Assembly: GCA_022829145.1 (NCBI GenBank)
Contig: CM040752.1
Coordinates: forward strand, 26,645,586 to 26,709,585
Reading direction: 5' to 3'
DNA: 64,000 nt
From: Albula goreensis
Taxonomy: Eukaryota; Chordata; Actinopteri; Albuliformes; Albulidae
The stretch's first letter is position 1. Every line of letters begins with the position of its first letter. The notes beneath the pieces were generated by a model. That model worked only from the letters and a program-made list of their open reading frames with translations, ran no database searches and had not been told where the DNA came from. The translations under genes and the position numbers were made by a program. Below, piece after piece: positions 1-12,200 of this stretch.

Positions 1-183
1 TCCTGAGGCTTAAATCCTGAAATAGAAATGAGACAGCACATGTTTCTATTAGGTATTGCAGTTTGTTTGCAGTAGTGTCTGTGATAGTTATCTCATTCAT
101 TTCCAGAGAAGGACATTGAGATTTTTGCCATTGAGATGCCTTTTTTTGTTTTGTGCATAACATAGGTAATGGGCTACGCAGGG

Positions 184-209
184 TTTTTTTTTTTTTTTTT
201 TTTTTTTTT
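184..209 (+). repeat. Poly-T tract (26 nt)
   Basis: Uninterrupted run of 26 T, equal to poly-A on the minus strand. It could be the tail of an old minus-strand retroposed sequence, but no element was recognised beside it. Confidence 0.9.
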
Positions 210-1795
210 ACGAAGAATTCTGAAAAAAAAACCATCAAAAACAAACATCTTCTCACGTTTCAAAATATGCTCTTTTGCTCTCAGTCTTTTTGTAGTTGCT
301 GCTATGAAAATACACAGCTGTTAAAGTTATCCTTGGATGGTTGTTCAAGTGATGTACTGCAATCTAAAAATTTCAAATCAAGGGCCAAGAATATTCTTCT
401 TGAGAGACCTGAACAATATCAAATGACGGTTCATTTTGAAGTGAAATACAATGCTGCCACTGCTTTTTGTGTGCCTTCAAAATACACTCCATTCCTGGTG
501 AATTTAGCCTCTTCTGATTTCAGCACTGTCCGCTCTGCAACATCATGTCATTCCAGCTTGTGCTCCTCTGCTGTCTGTTTTGATTTGACCAACCTTACTT
601 CTCTAAAAATTTCAGGGAATTAACTGTATTGTGCTCTTCTCAAATGCCATCTTTCCTCAGAGAGCTGTAATTTCAGCAGAATGCAACACACACAGGTCCC
701 TCGGCTCTGCCATGATTGTGGGTGCTGAAAGAATGATCTAGAACTGATCAGAGGATTACCTTGTTGGCGTTGGGGAAATTCACGTTAACAGCAGGTACCA
801 CCCAAGTGTTCAGAACTGTCTCTTTGGAAAATGTCATGGCTAAAAGAAAACAGACACCTCATTCATCTGTTTTACAATTTGAGAGTCATTCCAAAAAAGG
901 ACCAACCCCAGACATGTAGGAAAACATACACAAAGCAGCTGGGTGGCAGCAGTAAAATTACAAAAACACGTAATCAAAGAGAAAGCCCAGAGCATCTGAA
1001 TGTCAGTTTTTTGTAATCATAAATTTTCATTATCAGGTATTGACAAGGACCCAAATATGCCAAAAACTGTCAAATTTAAAATGCACTAATTGATTAGTTG
1101 GAATTAAAGAAGATATTTTTCCAATTTATGTCCCATCCCATCATCGTGACATTAAAAATATCAAGCTACCTGTTCTAGGAAGACATTACTTTGTGAGGAG
1201 TTTCTTTCCCAGTATAAAAAATATCAAAATCCAGAAGGGAGTCCAAAGCATGGAGACTTAATAATATCATTCAATGTTTATTAACTGGTTGAAGGAAACT
1301 ACATAAACTAGAAAGGGTGGAGTGAGGAATATGACACAGAAAATGAATACCTGAGAGCCAGAATTATAATTCAATACAATATATGCACACATTGTATATC
1401 AAAACAATTTAATTCCAACCTTAATCTGTTCCACTATGTGGTATTCATTTTACTGGGATTCTTTAGACAGTAATTGTATTCTTTTACTAGTTATATTGAT
1501 CAAACTACATCGGATCACAAATCAAATTTAAGGACCAGGCCAGTCATACAAAGCTACGAATAAACAAAACCCCTGAGATGCTCTTGTGCCCTGCAGGATA
1601 TTAGGCAACAATGAGTAATAGCTTAGTATGATATATGATATTCTTTGTACATAAAATTCTACTCCATAAACATGGTCATTATTTTCTCAGATTAAGGTTA
1701 ATTTCAAATGTTGTGTCATGCAACATTACCGTAATGTTTTATAATGATACGAGTACAATATGTCTGTATAGTGTCTCAAACAGGAACTACATCAT

Positions 1796-1796
<1 letters not shown>

Positions 1797-1827
<31 letters not shown>
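1797..1827 (+). repeat. Poly-T tract (31 nt)
   Basis: Uninterrupted run of 31 T. No retroelement body was recognised next to it. Confidence 0.9.
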
Positions 1828-1831
<4 letters not shown>

Positions 1832-2280
1832 ATGCACTGGTGGCTCTTTACAGTAAATATTGAGATATTGACTTTTTGAAATAGTTTTAATCATAAGGCA
1901 TGTGGAACATGTAATACACTTGGTTTTGAATGACAAAATTAACCCTACTGCTTGTATGATGGACAACAGATTTTTTAAATTAAATATTTTAAATAATTTT
2001 TTTTTTTTTCATATAAAAACCTAAAATTGTTTCAGTGTATGTTGTTGACTCTGACCACTTTCTTGCAAACCTCTTAAATGTTTATTTCTAAACATACAAT
2101 AGACATTGAGAAAATCATACATTTGGGATAAAATGATGTACAGACAACGAGCTTGGGTGGTGCTTTCACTTAATGTGCCATGTTTCTCAGTGATTAGGGA
2201 TTTTTCCATACACACGGTTTGACAATTTGAAGCTACATCTTCTAAAATAGCACCATTATACATGGTTAAACTACATGACA

Positions 2281-2580
2281 TTACATTATAGGCATTTAGC
2301 AGACGCTCTTATCCAGAGCGAATTACAACACAAAGTGCATTATGTCGGGGTGCTGGAGGGTGGAAAAAGTCTCAAGTGCCAGAAGGGTTAGCATGGGCAA
2401 TACCCTGTGGATGACCTATTGAAGAAACAAAATAAAACCATTGGTAATAACTACAATCGTAAATCAGCAAAATTGGATTGACACAAGTGAGAATATGGCT
2501 AAGTAGGGGAACTAGGGAGGGAAGGAGAGAGGTATTACCTGAAGACGTGAGTCTTCAGTCTGCGCTTGAAGGTGGACTTC
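2281..2580 (+). repeat. Dispersed fish repeat with the 'gcagacgctcttatccag' core
   Basis: The left part carries a motif (GGCATTTAGCAGACGCTCTT, then ATCCAGAGCGA) that I recognise as highly recurrent in ray-finned fish genomes. About 240 bases on lies a second recurrent phrase of the same repeat (GTCTTCAGTCTGCGCTTGAAG). I cannot assign the repeat class with certainty. The boundaries are approximate, and no target-site duplication was confirmed. Confidence 0.6.
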
Positions 2581-2985
2581 TATCAATGGTTTGAGCAAAA
2601 TATATCAAGGCAAATGATCCATATGAAGTATATAATTATATAAGAGATTTCAAATTTGAAATGTACATGTACCTACATGTACAGTGCATTCTTATTTTCT
2701 TATTTACCAGTTCTGTTTCGTTAAAATATCTTCGGGGAAGTACCGAAACCAATATAATGAACAGTGGTAAGCAATTTTTTGTTGTACAGAGGGTGCAGAT
2801 AGTGTAACATGCTGGTGTATTGGCAGGATGACAAAGCGGATTTGTATTTGCATATTGCGTGCTGTGTTGGTGCTGTAGTCAGGAAAAGAAATAAAAAATC
2901 TCATGGCTATGACAACGTTTTTTTTCGACCTGGTGTCTTTTAATTATTCATTATTTTCTCTCAGTTTTCATTGTACGGGAATGCG

Positions 2986-2994
2986 TCTCTCTCG

Positions 2995-3037
<43 letters not shown>
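2986..3037 (+). repeat. (CT)n microsatellite
   Basis: About 52 bp of CT repeats with two CG interruptions near the left end. Confidence 0.95.
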
Positions 3038-3041
<4 letters not shown>

Positions 3042-3885
3042 GAGACGCTGGGTATACTGCAGCAGCGAAACGGTTTCAGTACCTAGGACAGCGGTCAAAG
3101 ATACTTATGTATCCCTATTCCCAGATATCTCCAGGCACAAGAGAAAACCTATTCTGCTATGTATTGTTAATGTCAGATGCATTTCACAGTGTTTTTAGAC
3201 CAAAGTATGTTTGCTATCATCTATTTATTTATGTTTCCGGTACTTACAGAATGGCAGAACATTCACTGAGTATGAGAACAGTTCAACTTTGTTTCTGGAG
3301 AAAAGGAAGGTATTTGACCAAATTACTTGGCAATTTTACTTCAATAAGATGTAACGATGGTTGCCAAGATTCAGAGACAGCCAAAACGCAGTGCAATCGA
3401 TGTTAACGCCATTTTCCTTACCGCTATTAATTTCTCGATTTATGAACCATCCTGCACTATCTGAACGCTAGAACCCCCAGCAAATGTATGATTCGAATCG
3501 ACTGACACAGGTAGCGAATGAAGAGTACCCTAGAATATTCTGCATCGTATTATACAATTAACCAATATTCAAGTTCCAAAATGTCATATATGGCATAGGG
3601 TAAATATGCTTGGTTGCCTACATTATGCATTTTGAATGTAATCCAGGAAGTAGTGGTATATTTATATTCTAATAGGTTGTTTTTTATTCTCTTTTGAGAC
3701 TGTTGGTCAGTTGACCTGTAGTTAATGAATAGCGATGTTATTCAACCCCACAATTTGTGCTGTCTCTCATGAAATGCTACATTTATATCGGAACTTTTTG
3801 GAGCTTTCCGATACGCATGCACACAAAAGGAGAAGGAAGACAAAAACACGAGGGAGTACTGAAGGGGCAGAAAAAATAGAAATGA

Positions 3886-3890
<5 letters not shown>

Positions 3891-3963
<73 letters not shown>
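3891..3963 (+). repeat. (GA)n microsatellite
   Basis: A pure AG run of 73 bp, roughly 950 bp upstream of the oprl1 start codon. It is followed by a purine-rich stretch at 4110-4160. A long polypurine run this close to the likely promoter could affect nucleosome positioning or length polymorphism; that part is inference. Confidence 0.95.
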
Positions 3964-3965
<2 letters not shown>

Positions 3966-4220
3966 ACTTGTCCAGTTTATGTCTGAAGACGCACTGAAAG
4001 GCAAAAAAGGACACGACAATAAGGTGAAAAATACATTTTAAATATACTTTCTTCTCTTGAATCAGCCCTTCCAGCTGTGCGAGTTTGCGTGCAGCCAGAT
4101 TTCAAAGCAATCGAAATAGGGAGAGGAGAGGAGGAGGAGAAGAAAAGGCAGAGGAGTGCAGAATAATCTAAAACTACCAGCGAGCGTCCAACCACACCTC
4201 CCCCGCCCTCTCTCGTTTGT

Positions 4221-4241
4221 AAAATAAATAAATAAATAAAT
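4221..4241 (+). repeat. (AAAT)n short tandem repeat
   Basis: About five AAAT units between the GA microsatellite and oprl1. Confidence 0.85.
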
Positions 4242-4430
4242 GTTTCGTTCATCTTAGAGATCTACAGTAACCCGTATCGCCTGCGAGTATGGAAAAGAGA
4301 TCCCAGAGAAGAAAATAATATTTCAAGAAGATAAACATACGCAACAGTTTACGAAATAGCATCAGAACCGTAGCCGTTGAAATTTTGGCAAAGAGAAGGA
4401 TACGCTTTTTGGATACAAGCAGACGAGCAG

Positions 4431-4816
4431 GTGAATTTTTGCATTGCTAACAGTACGGTATGTACCACTATGCGCGAAATCGTTCTTGTGGCAAATGTGT
4501 GAAGGCGATATCCGTTTAGTATTATGCTTAATTCTACAGACAAGTGTATTCATAAATAAGGGGTAGCGATGTTTGAACGTATGTAGTACTTTCCTTGTAA
4601 TTGCTTGGCTCAATAGAATACTTCGTGGCTTGTAAATACAGCGGGAAAACATAAATAACATGCCTATAATGCTATTGGCACGACGTTTGTATATTGCCAC
4701 ACGATTTTAAAATACTTAAATGTACAAGGAATGAATCATAGATTTTAAAACCCTATATACATGGTGGAAAATGATGCCAGTGTTGTTACAGAAATGCAAT
4801 GTATTTGTGTTTTCAG
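4431..4816 (+). other. oprl1: Candidate 5'-UTR intron of oprl1
   Basis: A donor-like AGCAG|GTGAAT occurs at 4430/4431. A good acceptor, TTTGTGTTTTCAG, ends at 4816, 29 bases before the oprl1 ATG. Together they define a 386-bp intron separating a 5' non-coding exon from the first coding exon. Non-coding 5' exons are known in mammalian OPRL1. The upstream exon's start and the transcription start cannot be placed from sequence alone. Confidence 0.4.
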
Positions 4817-4845
4817 TTTAAACTTAGGTGTCCGCACGCTTCCCC

Positions 4846-5054
4846 ATGGAGTTTCCAGATGATGTCCTTGGGTTTAGAGACCCCAGACACATCCGATTTT
4901 ACAACGAGTCTCTTTTCCAAAACAACTTCAGTGCATATAATGACACGGACGCCTTCCTACCCACGGGTGTGAAGATCACAATTGTTGTGGTGTACATGAT
5001 CGTCTGCGTGGTGGGACTCGTGGGAAACTTTCTGGTCATGTATGTCATCATCAG
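4846..5054 (+). CDS. oprl1: oprl1 coding exon 1 (nociceptin receptor: N-terminus and TM1)
   Basis: First coding exon of the nociceptin/orphanin FQ receptor, a Gi/o-coupled neuropeptide GPCR of the opioid family at the neuronal plasma membrane. It encodes residues 1-69 and the first two bases of codon 70. The extracellular N-terminus has three N-glycosylation sequons (N20, N27, N32). TM1 runs from about residue 44 and contains the GN of GNFLVMYVI, nearly identical to mammalian OPRL1. The ATG at 4846 is chosen because an in-frame TAG lies at 4825-4827 and the GTG at 4828 is not a plausible vertebrate start. The exon ends at AG|GTAAAG, a phase-2 boundary after TM1, exactly where opioid receptors are split. 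With exons 2 and 3 it makes 362 residues; human OPRL1 has 370. The family's classical mu, delta and kappa receptors are excluded by the exon 3 signature. Confidence 0.93.
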
Positions 5055-6242
5055 GTAAAGCTCAATATTCTATTGCACTCAAACATGGAGAGACTGCACA
5101 AAGTCAAAAGTTGCATGTTGTGCTGTCATGTTTTGCTTTATCTGATACCACAGCTGGGCTGTATAAGTGGTTAGCACTGGAAGAGTTTTAAAGGCTCAAG
5201 AAGGTAACCATGGTCACTGCTCATGGTCCCAGGGGAGACACTGCTGGTACCGACTGCATCCATGATTAAGGCCTTTAGGAGTCCTCTCATAAACCGCTCC
5301 TGAACTAAGACTAACTGCATACTGTTATCATATTGATAAGCACAATATGAACTCATATGTGTACATTCAAGGATGAAAATATGAAAGGGGCACATGTTTA
5401 TGATAAAACATGTAATATAAACTGACAAATTGTCTCTGAACTCCTGTTGTTTTTAAATGTATTTTATTGTTTCCCATTGTTGCCATAGGGATCACCAGTG
5501 CCGTTGCATGTTTATTTTGAAGTCTGATATTCTCATGATTCAGAATAAATATCATGCCTTAACATTGTATCCTTCATCATTCTCCCTTCCTGTTCTTCTC
5601 TCTCCATGCCGAAATATTTATCCCAAGGACATGGGGCACAACTTGTGTTCTCCTCCATGGAAGCCACAGCTCCATATGCTTTCAGCTCTGGACTTTGGCT
5701 AGAATTGTGCATTGATTTAGAACTTAACCTGAGAACTCTTTTTTTAATATGTTAACTGCCAGCTGTCTGAATAGCCTGAAATGTGGGTCTTTTTTCACTA
5801 GCCCAGCTGATGGGTCATGACTTACAGACCACAAAGGCTGCAGTGGTCTTTATATGATACACTTTACAGGAGCACAGTGTTTCTGCTTGGGTGTTTCTCA
5901 TTAACTTTTGGACACTTTTCTTGAAAGCTTATTTCTCTAATTGAAGTGTGCGGTGTAGAGGGAGATGGTTATGCGCTAGTGGAAAGTTGCCACATATAAT
6001 TGCTCCCCTGTCTCTGTGAGAATATGTTCCTTCACGCCCATGCTGCACTTTTGTTAATGGATCAAAGAATCCTGATGGGCACAGATAGTGTTAAAGAGAC
6101 AGAGTGAACGCCTTCAGCTCACTCCATCTCACTCTGGGAAAGTGGCTGCCTCAGACTTGAGTCCGTGTTTGTCTGTGTTTGGTAGTGAGTGTATAGCATA
6201 GAGAGCTTCAGTGCACTCCAAGCATGTGTGAACATGCAGGCC

Positions 6243-6279
6243 AATGAGCATGTGTCTATAAGGCTGACACATGCTCATT
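6243..6279. repeat. Perfect 14-bp inverted repeat (hairpin)
   Basis: The arms AATGAGCATGTGTC (6243-6256) and GACACATGCTCATT (6266-6279) are exact reverse complements separated by 9 nt. It lies inside oprl1 intron 1. Each arm contains the ACATG half of an E-box-like or p53-like sequence. Function unknown. Confidence 0.85.
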
Positions 6280-9068
6280 CATCAAAAGAAAAGAAGCATA
6301 GATGATTGTAAATGTTACAATTTGAGGGTAACTATTAGTTATACTTATCACTTAAAAGTCATAAGTATAAATAATGCTCCTCAATGTCATTGAATGCAAT
6401 CTGCTTGATCCATTACTGGTGATGAAAATTCTACATCTTTCATAAATGGCAACTGGAAGTGATAAAGGAGTGTAACTAATCTAGAGTTTGAGACCTGTTT
6501 TCTGGTACAAATTCTTCACAATGCCACATCTTCTGAGGGCATTTGTTTTATGAAACAAATTACAGTTTATCTTGATATGAGGACCATACATACAATATCA
6601 AATCTTCAGATTAACATGAAGTTCTGAAATAAATTGTTTCATAACTGAAAATACAATCCAGGGAGAGAGCTGTAGTCATTTAAGCCCCAGCTAACTGTAC
6701 GGCCCTCACAATTCAGGTGACAAATGCTTAGTACAGCTACCTGAACACCACCACCTTTTATAATACAAAACGAGGCACCATTTAAAGTAAAAAAGGAAAG
6801 AAACGAACTGTGTGTGGCATAATGCCATGCTGTCATAGTCCATTAAGCAGTCCCCAGATGGGCTGAAGGATCATAAGACATCCTTCCTATTGCATCCACA
6901 TAAGCTACATTAGTGCTGAAGTGTACCATACACAGTCATCTGAAGCTTTCACAGCAATGACCACATCAACAGGAGAGGTTTGATTAACCTTTCTTTAGTC
7001 CCTGAACTTTGCATCTGCCACCGCAAACCTTTCCTGATCAGGCAGGATGTGGGTTGCTGTATTGTGCAGTATGAGTGGATAAGCAGGTGCTTGCATGGTT
7101 TTCTGTTGTCAAGGGGTATATTTACTGGCCTCAAACCTACAGAAATAAGGGAATCCTCTTCAGTCGTTTTTTAATCATTAGAGCAGGTTTTAAAACAGCC
7201 TTGCTGGATGGTGCATTCAGCTAAAGTACTGGTTGAGCAACATGGTCTGGAAACAAATTCTGTGCTGACGTAGACTAAAGCCTGAAGGCCTTTAAGGATG
7301 CCTCTCCCAGGAGCCGAAGGTTTCACTCAGCAGAATTTCACTCACCTCACTGAGTAAGACGAGCTCCTCTGGTTGTATTAGTCAGACACAGAGACCCATT
7401 GAAATGAGCTTTTTAAGGGCTTATGAATGCAACTCAATCAAAATGGACTTTAATCTGCTTAATTTTGCATTTGTATGTCGCACTTTATTTTTGTATTTAT
7501 TGCATTTTAGAATGACAAGAGCAAAGTACATGTTTGCTTGTCTTCAGCAAAATAGTCATTACTCAATTGAACTAACATTTTAATGGAAAACATGTTCTGA
7601 ATTAATTGAATGTTCTGTTCAAAAGACTATGTGCATCTGATTGAGAAGGGTCTGTCTATAGGCTTACCTCTCAGGCCCCTCACTCTGCAGACCCAGGCCT
7701 AGCAATGCTACTTTCCTCACACACTGAAGCATGTGACACGGGTGGTGAGGTTATCAAACCTCTGAACATGAGCGACCAATGAAAGCCACGGAAGAAAGAC
7801 ATCACTTCCACCTCACCTTTACTATTGCGGCAGCAATAATCCCAGCTCACGTTCCCTATTAGTGGGTGAACAACCCAGTGCTTTGTGAATTTAGCCTCAC
7901 AACAATAGGAAGAGCCAACATGGAAGGATCTCAGGTCAGGGCCTGAGAAGTGAGGGGCCTAAGAGGAAATACTGCATACAGACGCTCTTGGATCTGACTT
8001 TTTGGAAAACTTACAGCTCCACGAGATTATGCCCATAATGTAGTTAATTGCGCTTTGATTTCCTACTCATTTTGATTCCATTTCTGTGCTGGGAAAGTGG
8101 ATATGCTTATTAGTGCATGTCACCACAGCTGGTGTTCCTTCCTGCCTCTCCCTTCACCATCTCTACTGAGCCCTGTGGCCAGCTCACTGTCTGTCTGACC
8201 TCTGTGGCAAGCCTTATCTGACTCCCAGATTCCTTTGATGACAGTATGGTTACATCTGCAGAGTGTGATTTATGCATGCACCCTTGTGCTGTCTCCTCCA
8301 CTATGCATCCAAGAGTCCTGCTGTCAGACTAAAGGCAGACTGCTTTTCATGCAGAGAAACTTAGTGATCTTAGGAGCCCTGTCCATTAGAGTCTGCATAC
8401 ATGAAATCTCACAGCCTGGTTCAGTCTTATTCAATACCTCTGATCTGCCCAGTTAAAATCATTCATATATCAAGAAAGACATCATACACAACAACTGGGA
8501 TCCTGTTAATACAAGATCGTCAATATGGCACACCAAAGAACAAACACATGTGATATGAAAAACAGTTTCAGATGAATTTTATATCGCCAAGATAACCTCA
8601 AAGGCCAAGATCACTCTAATCAGGTATTACAGTTGGATTCAGGTGAATCCACTATCAGAAAACTAACTTCACAGCCAGGGTGAAGCCAGATTGTTATCAA
8701 AGGTCATTTGCTTGTTTCAGACAGCTTTCAATTTTCCAGCTTGTTCAGGACATCTTTAAAAATGTACTGTAGGTTATTTAAATTCTTTCTCTTTCCAGTT
8801 TCAAATATTAGAAAAGGAATAAAAGAGAGAAATGCATTATTTCACATTAATCTTCCTATTGTCTCAGTTAGGCTGTCTTGATATTCCTGTAATCTTCCAA
8901 ACTGAGAAGAATACAGGACAAAGCACAATTGTTCATGGATAAGTTATTCTCTAGGGCCTGCATTCTATGGCTGCAGAGAAGTTAATTACTGCAAAAACAC
9001 AGGCACAACTGTGTGACTAACATCTGACCAACTGTGGCCACACATTTTGGTAATGTCATTACTTAGAG

Positions 9069-9249
9069 CAGTGGTTCTCAGACTCCATCCGTAGGGGACT
9101 TCTGTGTTCGCTGGATTTTGTTTCAGCCAAGGTCTTGATCAATTAAAGCTTTTGAATCACTTTTTTTCATTTAAACCTGTTTTAAAGAAACCTGCAACAT
9201 TGCAGCCACAAAGCCCCTTTTGTTTACTTACCAAGAGTTGAGAACCCTG
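9069..9249. mobile_element. Non-autonomous hAT-like MITE in oprl1 intron 1
   Basis: About 180 bp. It begins CAGTGGTTCTCAGACTCC and ends with AGTTGAGAACCCTG, imperfect terminal inverted repeats with the CAGxGxTTCTCAA signature of hAT/Charlie-type elements. The interior (GTTTCAGCCAAGG, and CCTGCAACATTGCAGCC with an internal palindrome) resembles a recurrent fish hAT MITE. The flanking 8-mers are not identical, so the target duplication has decayed or my end is a few bases off. It has no coding capacity. Confidence 0.6.
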
Positions 9250-12200
9250 CTGGTGACATTTTAATCTCTTTTCTTTCATATCAGACACATTTCTTTTAAC
9301 AATTTCTGCACTTCCATTAGCAAGAAAGTATTAGTTGATGAGACTAATTAAAAGTCCTGGGATGCAAGTTTGAGACATTTTTTCTTCATAGCATACCAAG
9401 TACTTCTGACATAATGTTGTTTAGGTGTGTAAATAACCCTGCAACATTTTATTTGTCTGATTAAGAATTAACTGTCTGTTACAATTCAGAGTTTTTTTAC
9501 TGCGCTTGGATGCTTAAACAAGGATCTCCTCGGCCGAAGTTTTAAAAGTACTGACAGAACGAGATTAAATAGCTATCAGTCTCCTGCAGTGAGTTAGTGA
9601 ATGACATTCAGGGATGTAGATGAAATTGTGCAAATCAAAATTTAATCAGGATGGACACATTATGTTAGTTCTGCTTTACAATAAGATAGTTATTATATTA
9701 TTATTTGCTCTAGAAAGCAGATGGTTTTGGGCCCATACAGTGTGCACTTTTAATCATATGCAATGTTTGCATATTTATAATTACAGTCCATATGTCAAAT
9801 ATTATGTAGGATTGTATTAAGATGTGATAAAAAACTAAAGTAGTGGAACAGAAGGACAGTACACAAAGAATGTTCAACACCAAAAGACTGGATTATGGAG
9901 CCAAAGACCAACAGATTATGCTCTTATTTATATAAATTTCTCTATATTCTGTTCAGTGGTGAGACATAAACCATTTTACTATGCATAGATTTCCATGTAT
10001 GCGTAAGGGTAGACAGGTCAGCACATTTCAATTATCACACAGAGAATATGCATTCAGTCACTATCAATCATAATGTGCAGTAAAATGGCAACAGAAAAGA
10101 TAAGTGCCTGTGCCAAACATAACAATAAAATCAGATTTGAGCATGTTATCTCCAGCCCCTCAATGAAAGCAGGCAAGAGGACGGGTGGGTCTGTAACTCT
10201 AAAGAAATGCAGTGTACTGATAAAGATATGTGGAGTTAAACGTCTGTAAACAGATGTAATGGCTTTTCATATTGTCTCTCAATATAACACATCAGTGGAA
10301 AATTGGTTTCACTGTGCTTTGAACCCTCGAGAGGTAGTGCTAGACCTCCTGAAGCAGCCTTGTCTCTGGAGTCTTGATAGATGGGAATCCATTCTGTGAA
10401 GTATAATTCTGTAAATTTATATGCTGTGGTATATGATAATGAATCAATACATTCATCATCTATCTAACAATCATGTATGTATTCATTTTCAAATTTTGAG
10501 CTTTGAATGAAAAGTCATTAAAAAAATCACGGTTAAAACAAGATCAAATAAGGGTAGAGCAAGGGAGGAGAGGGGTAATTTACACTTGTAACTTGTAATT
10601 TACACAACACTTCACTTGAGGATCTACTCAAACACACACGCCATATGTGCCTTCACAAAACAGAGATAGCTAGGTTATCCATTTTTCACTCACAACTGTG
10701 CATGTATTGCTTGACGTTTACATTTTTGCATTTTGCTGTTCTTCATTATTTTTTGACATTTCTTTGCCTGGCTATTTCTGTTTTGGTGTTGAACTAGCAA
10801 ATCCAGAGATGTCCTTGTATGATTTTCCCGTTGTCTCCTGGAATTTAGAGATGTCACACCATCTACTAATCTGAATGTGATGGATAATGAATCGTTTCAC
10901 AAATTATAATTCCTGTAGCTCGAGCGGACCTGTATTTGAGGAGCTGTTGTTGAGTTTTGTTGGGTTTCTCTTCTCCCTAATATGTGATCTTGGTAGACCT
11001 TTGTACATGTAGGTGTCTCATTGTCCCACCACTGACCACTTCACAACCAACATTGATTTATAGCCTGTAGTCTTGCAGTCTCCTTTTCACTATTCTTGCT
11101 CGTGGCACTTGAGGATTGTCTTTCTTTCCTTTTCTTATGTTAAGGCTCATCGGTTCCTTTGAGATGGATATTATTGGGTGTTGAAAGAGGTTGAAAACAT
11201 TTCCATTTTGTTAAACCAAGAAGCAATGAAATATGAATAAGTAAAAAAAAATAGGTGACATTATTATACAATGGAAACTTGATTTATTATTATGATAATA
11301 TACAAAGGAACATTTTTTTTGCTTCATTTTCATTCCCCCTCAAGTCCAGCTAGTTTTGTTACTACTGGCTTTATTGGTCTAACTGGGAAGCAGATTGTTA
11401 TCAATGTATAATTCCTATTATCTTGAGCTGAAATTGATATGACATAAAGTAAAACTGACTGGTACTATGGGTAGCAAAGTGCAAAAGAAAGTCATTTTGG
11501 ATGGTCATTATTACCAATTATGCTTACTCTGGTGCCTTTTAAAATATGTGAATTATAATTTAATTGTTGTAGACCCATTATTTAGTCATAATCTTGGTCA
11601 TGTAGATAATCGATTATCCTATTTCTCTGTATCCCATTCCAGAATGTAAAATAAAAACAGTTAATTACACAGTTAACTCTTTTTGACCTGATTTCTTGGG
11701 TCTGAGCTTGTGGTATAAAAGGGGGAACAAAAACCAGAATACCCTGTGGCTTGCGAGGACTAAGAGGGATGACCACTGGTACAACAGGAATATTGGCAAG
11801 GATTTTATTAGATTGCAAGGGACACTATGATGCACAGACAAGTAGGTCGTGTGTTGCACCAACAATTAGAGGGTGGAAAATCAAATCATGCAGAGAGATT
11901 CTACTTCACTCTCATTGGTGGGAGTTTGTAATTGTTCCATACAAATAACCAGTTATCTTTACCACTCTCATGTAATTGTTTGGTTTAACACCTACACTGC
12001 ATTCCAAATCTCCTGTTATATTTGATAGCTTTTTGTTAGTAAATAATCTCAGAGGCTTTTTGAAAGCCCTTAATATTCCTTGAGATGCTGTGTATCCACT
12101 TAACTCCTCTGCTATGAATCAGAGCTGGGGGGGATCGTACAGTCAAAGGCAATGCAGAACCTAATGCCTAAAGTCAGCACTCAGTGGTGTTAGTCTGCGT

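Larger units (their letters stand above)
1..4400. other. Upstream intergenic region, no convincing gene
   Basis: No recognisable conserved exon. In mammals RGS19 lies head-to-head with OPRL1, but nothing resembling an RGS domain is visible on either strand here. Contents are poly-T tracts, a teleost dispersed repeat at 2281-2580, CT and GA microsatellites, and a short minus-strand open stretch at 431-619 broken by one TGA, described in the findings. The apparent 156-codon plus frame at 153-623 runs through the poly-T tract and has no family signature. Confidence 0.6.

Noticed and set aside
153-623. 156-codon plus frame at the left edge
   Set aside because: Crosses a 26-nt poly-T tract and has no family signature; any coding signal is more likely on the minus strand.
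3735-4019. Arg-Glu and Ser-Leu repeat frames
   Set aside because: Translations of the GA microsatellite.
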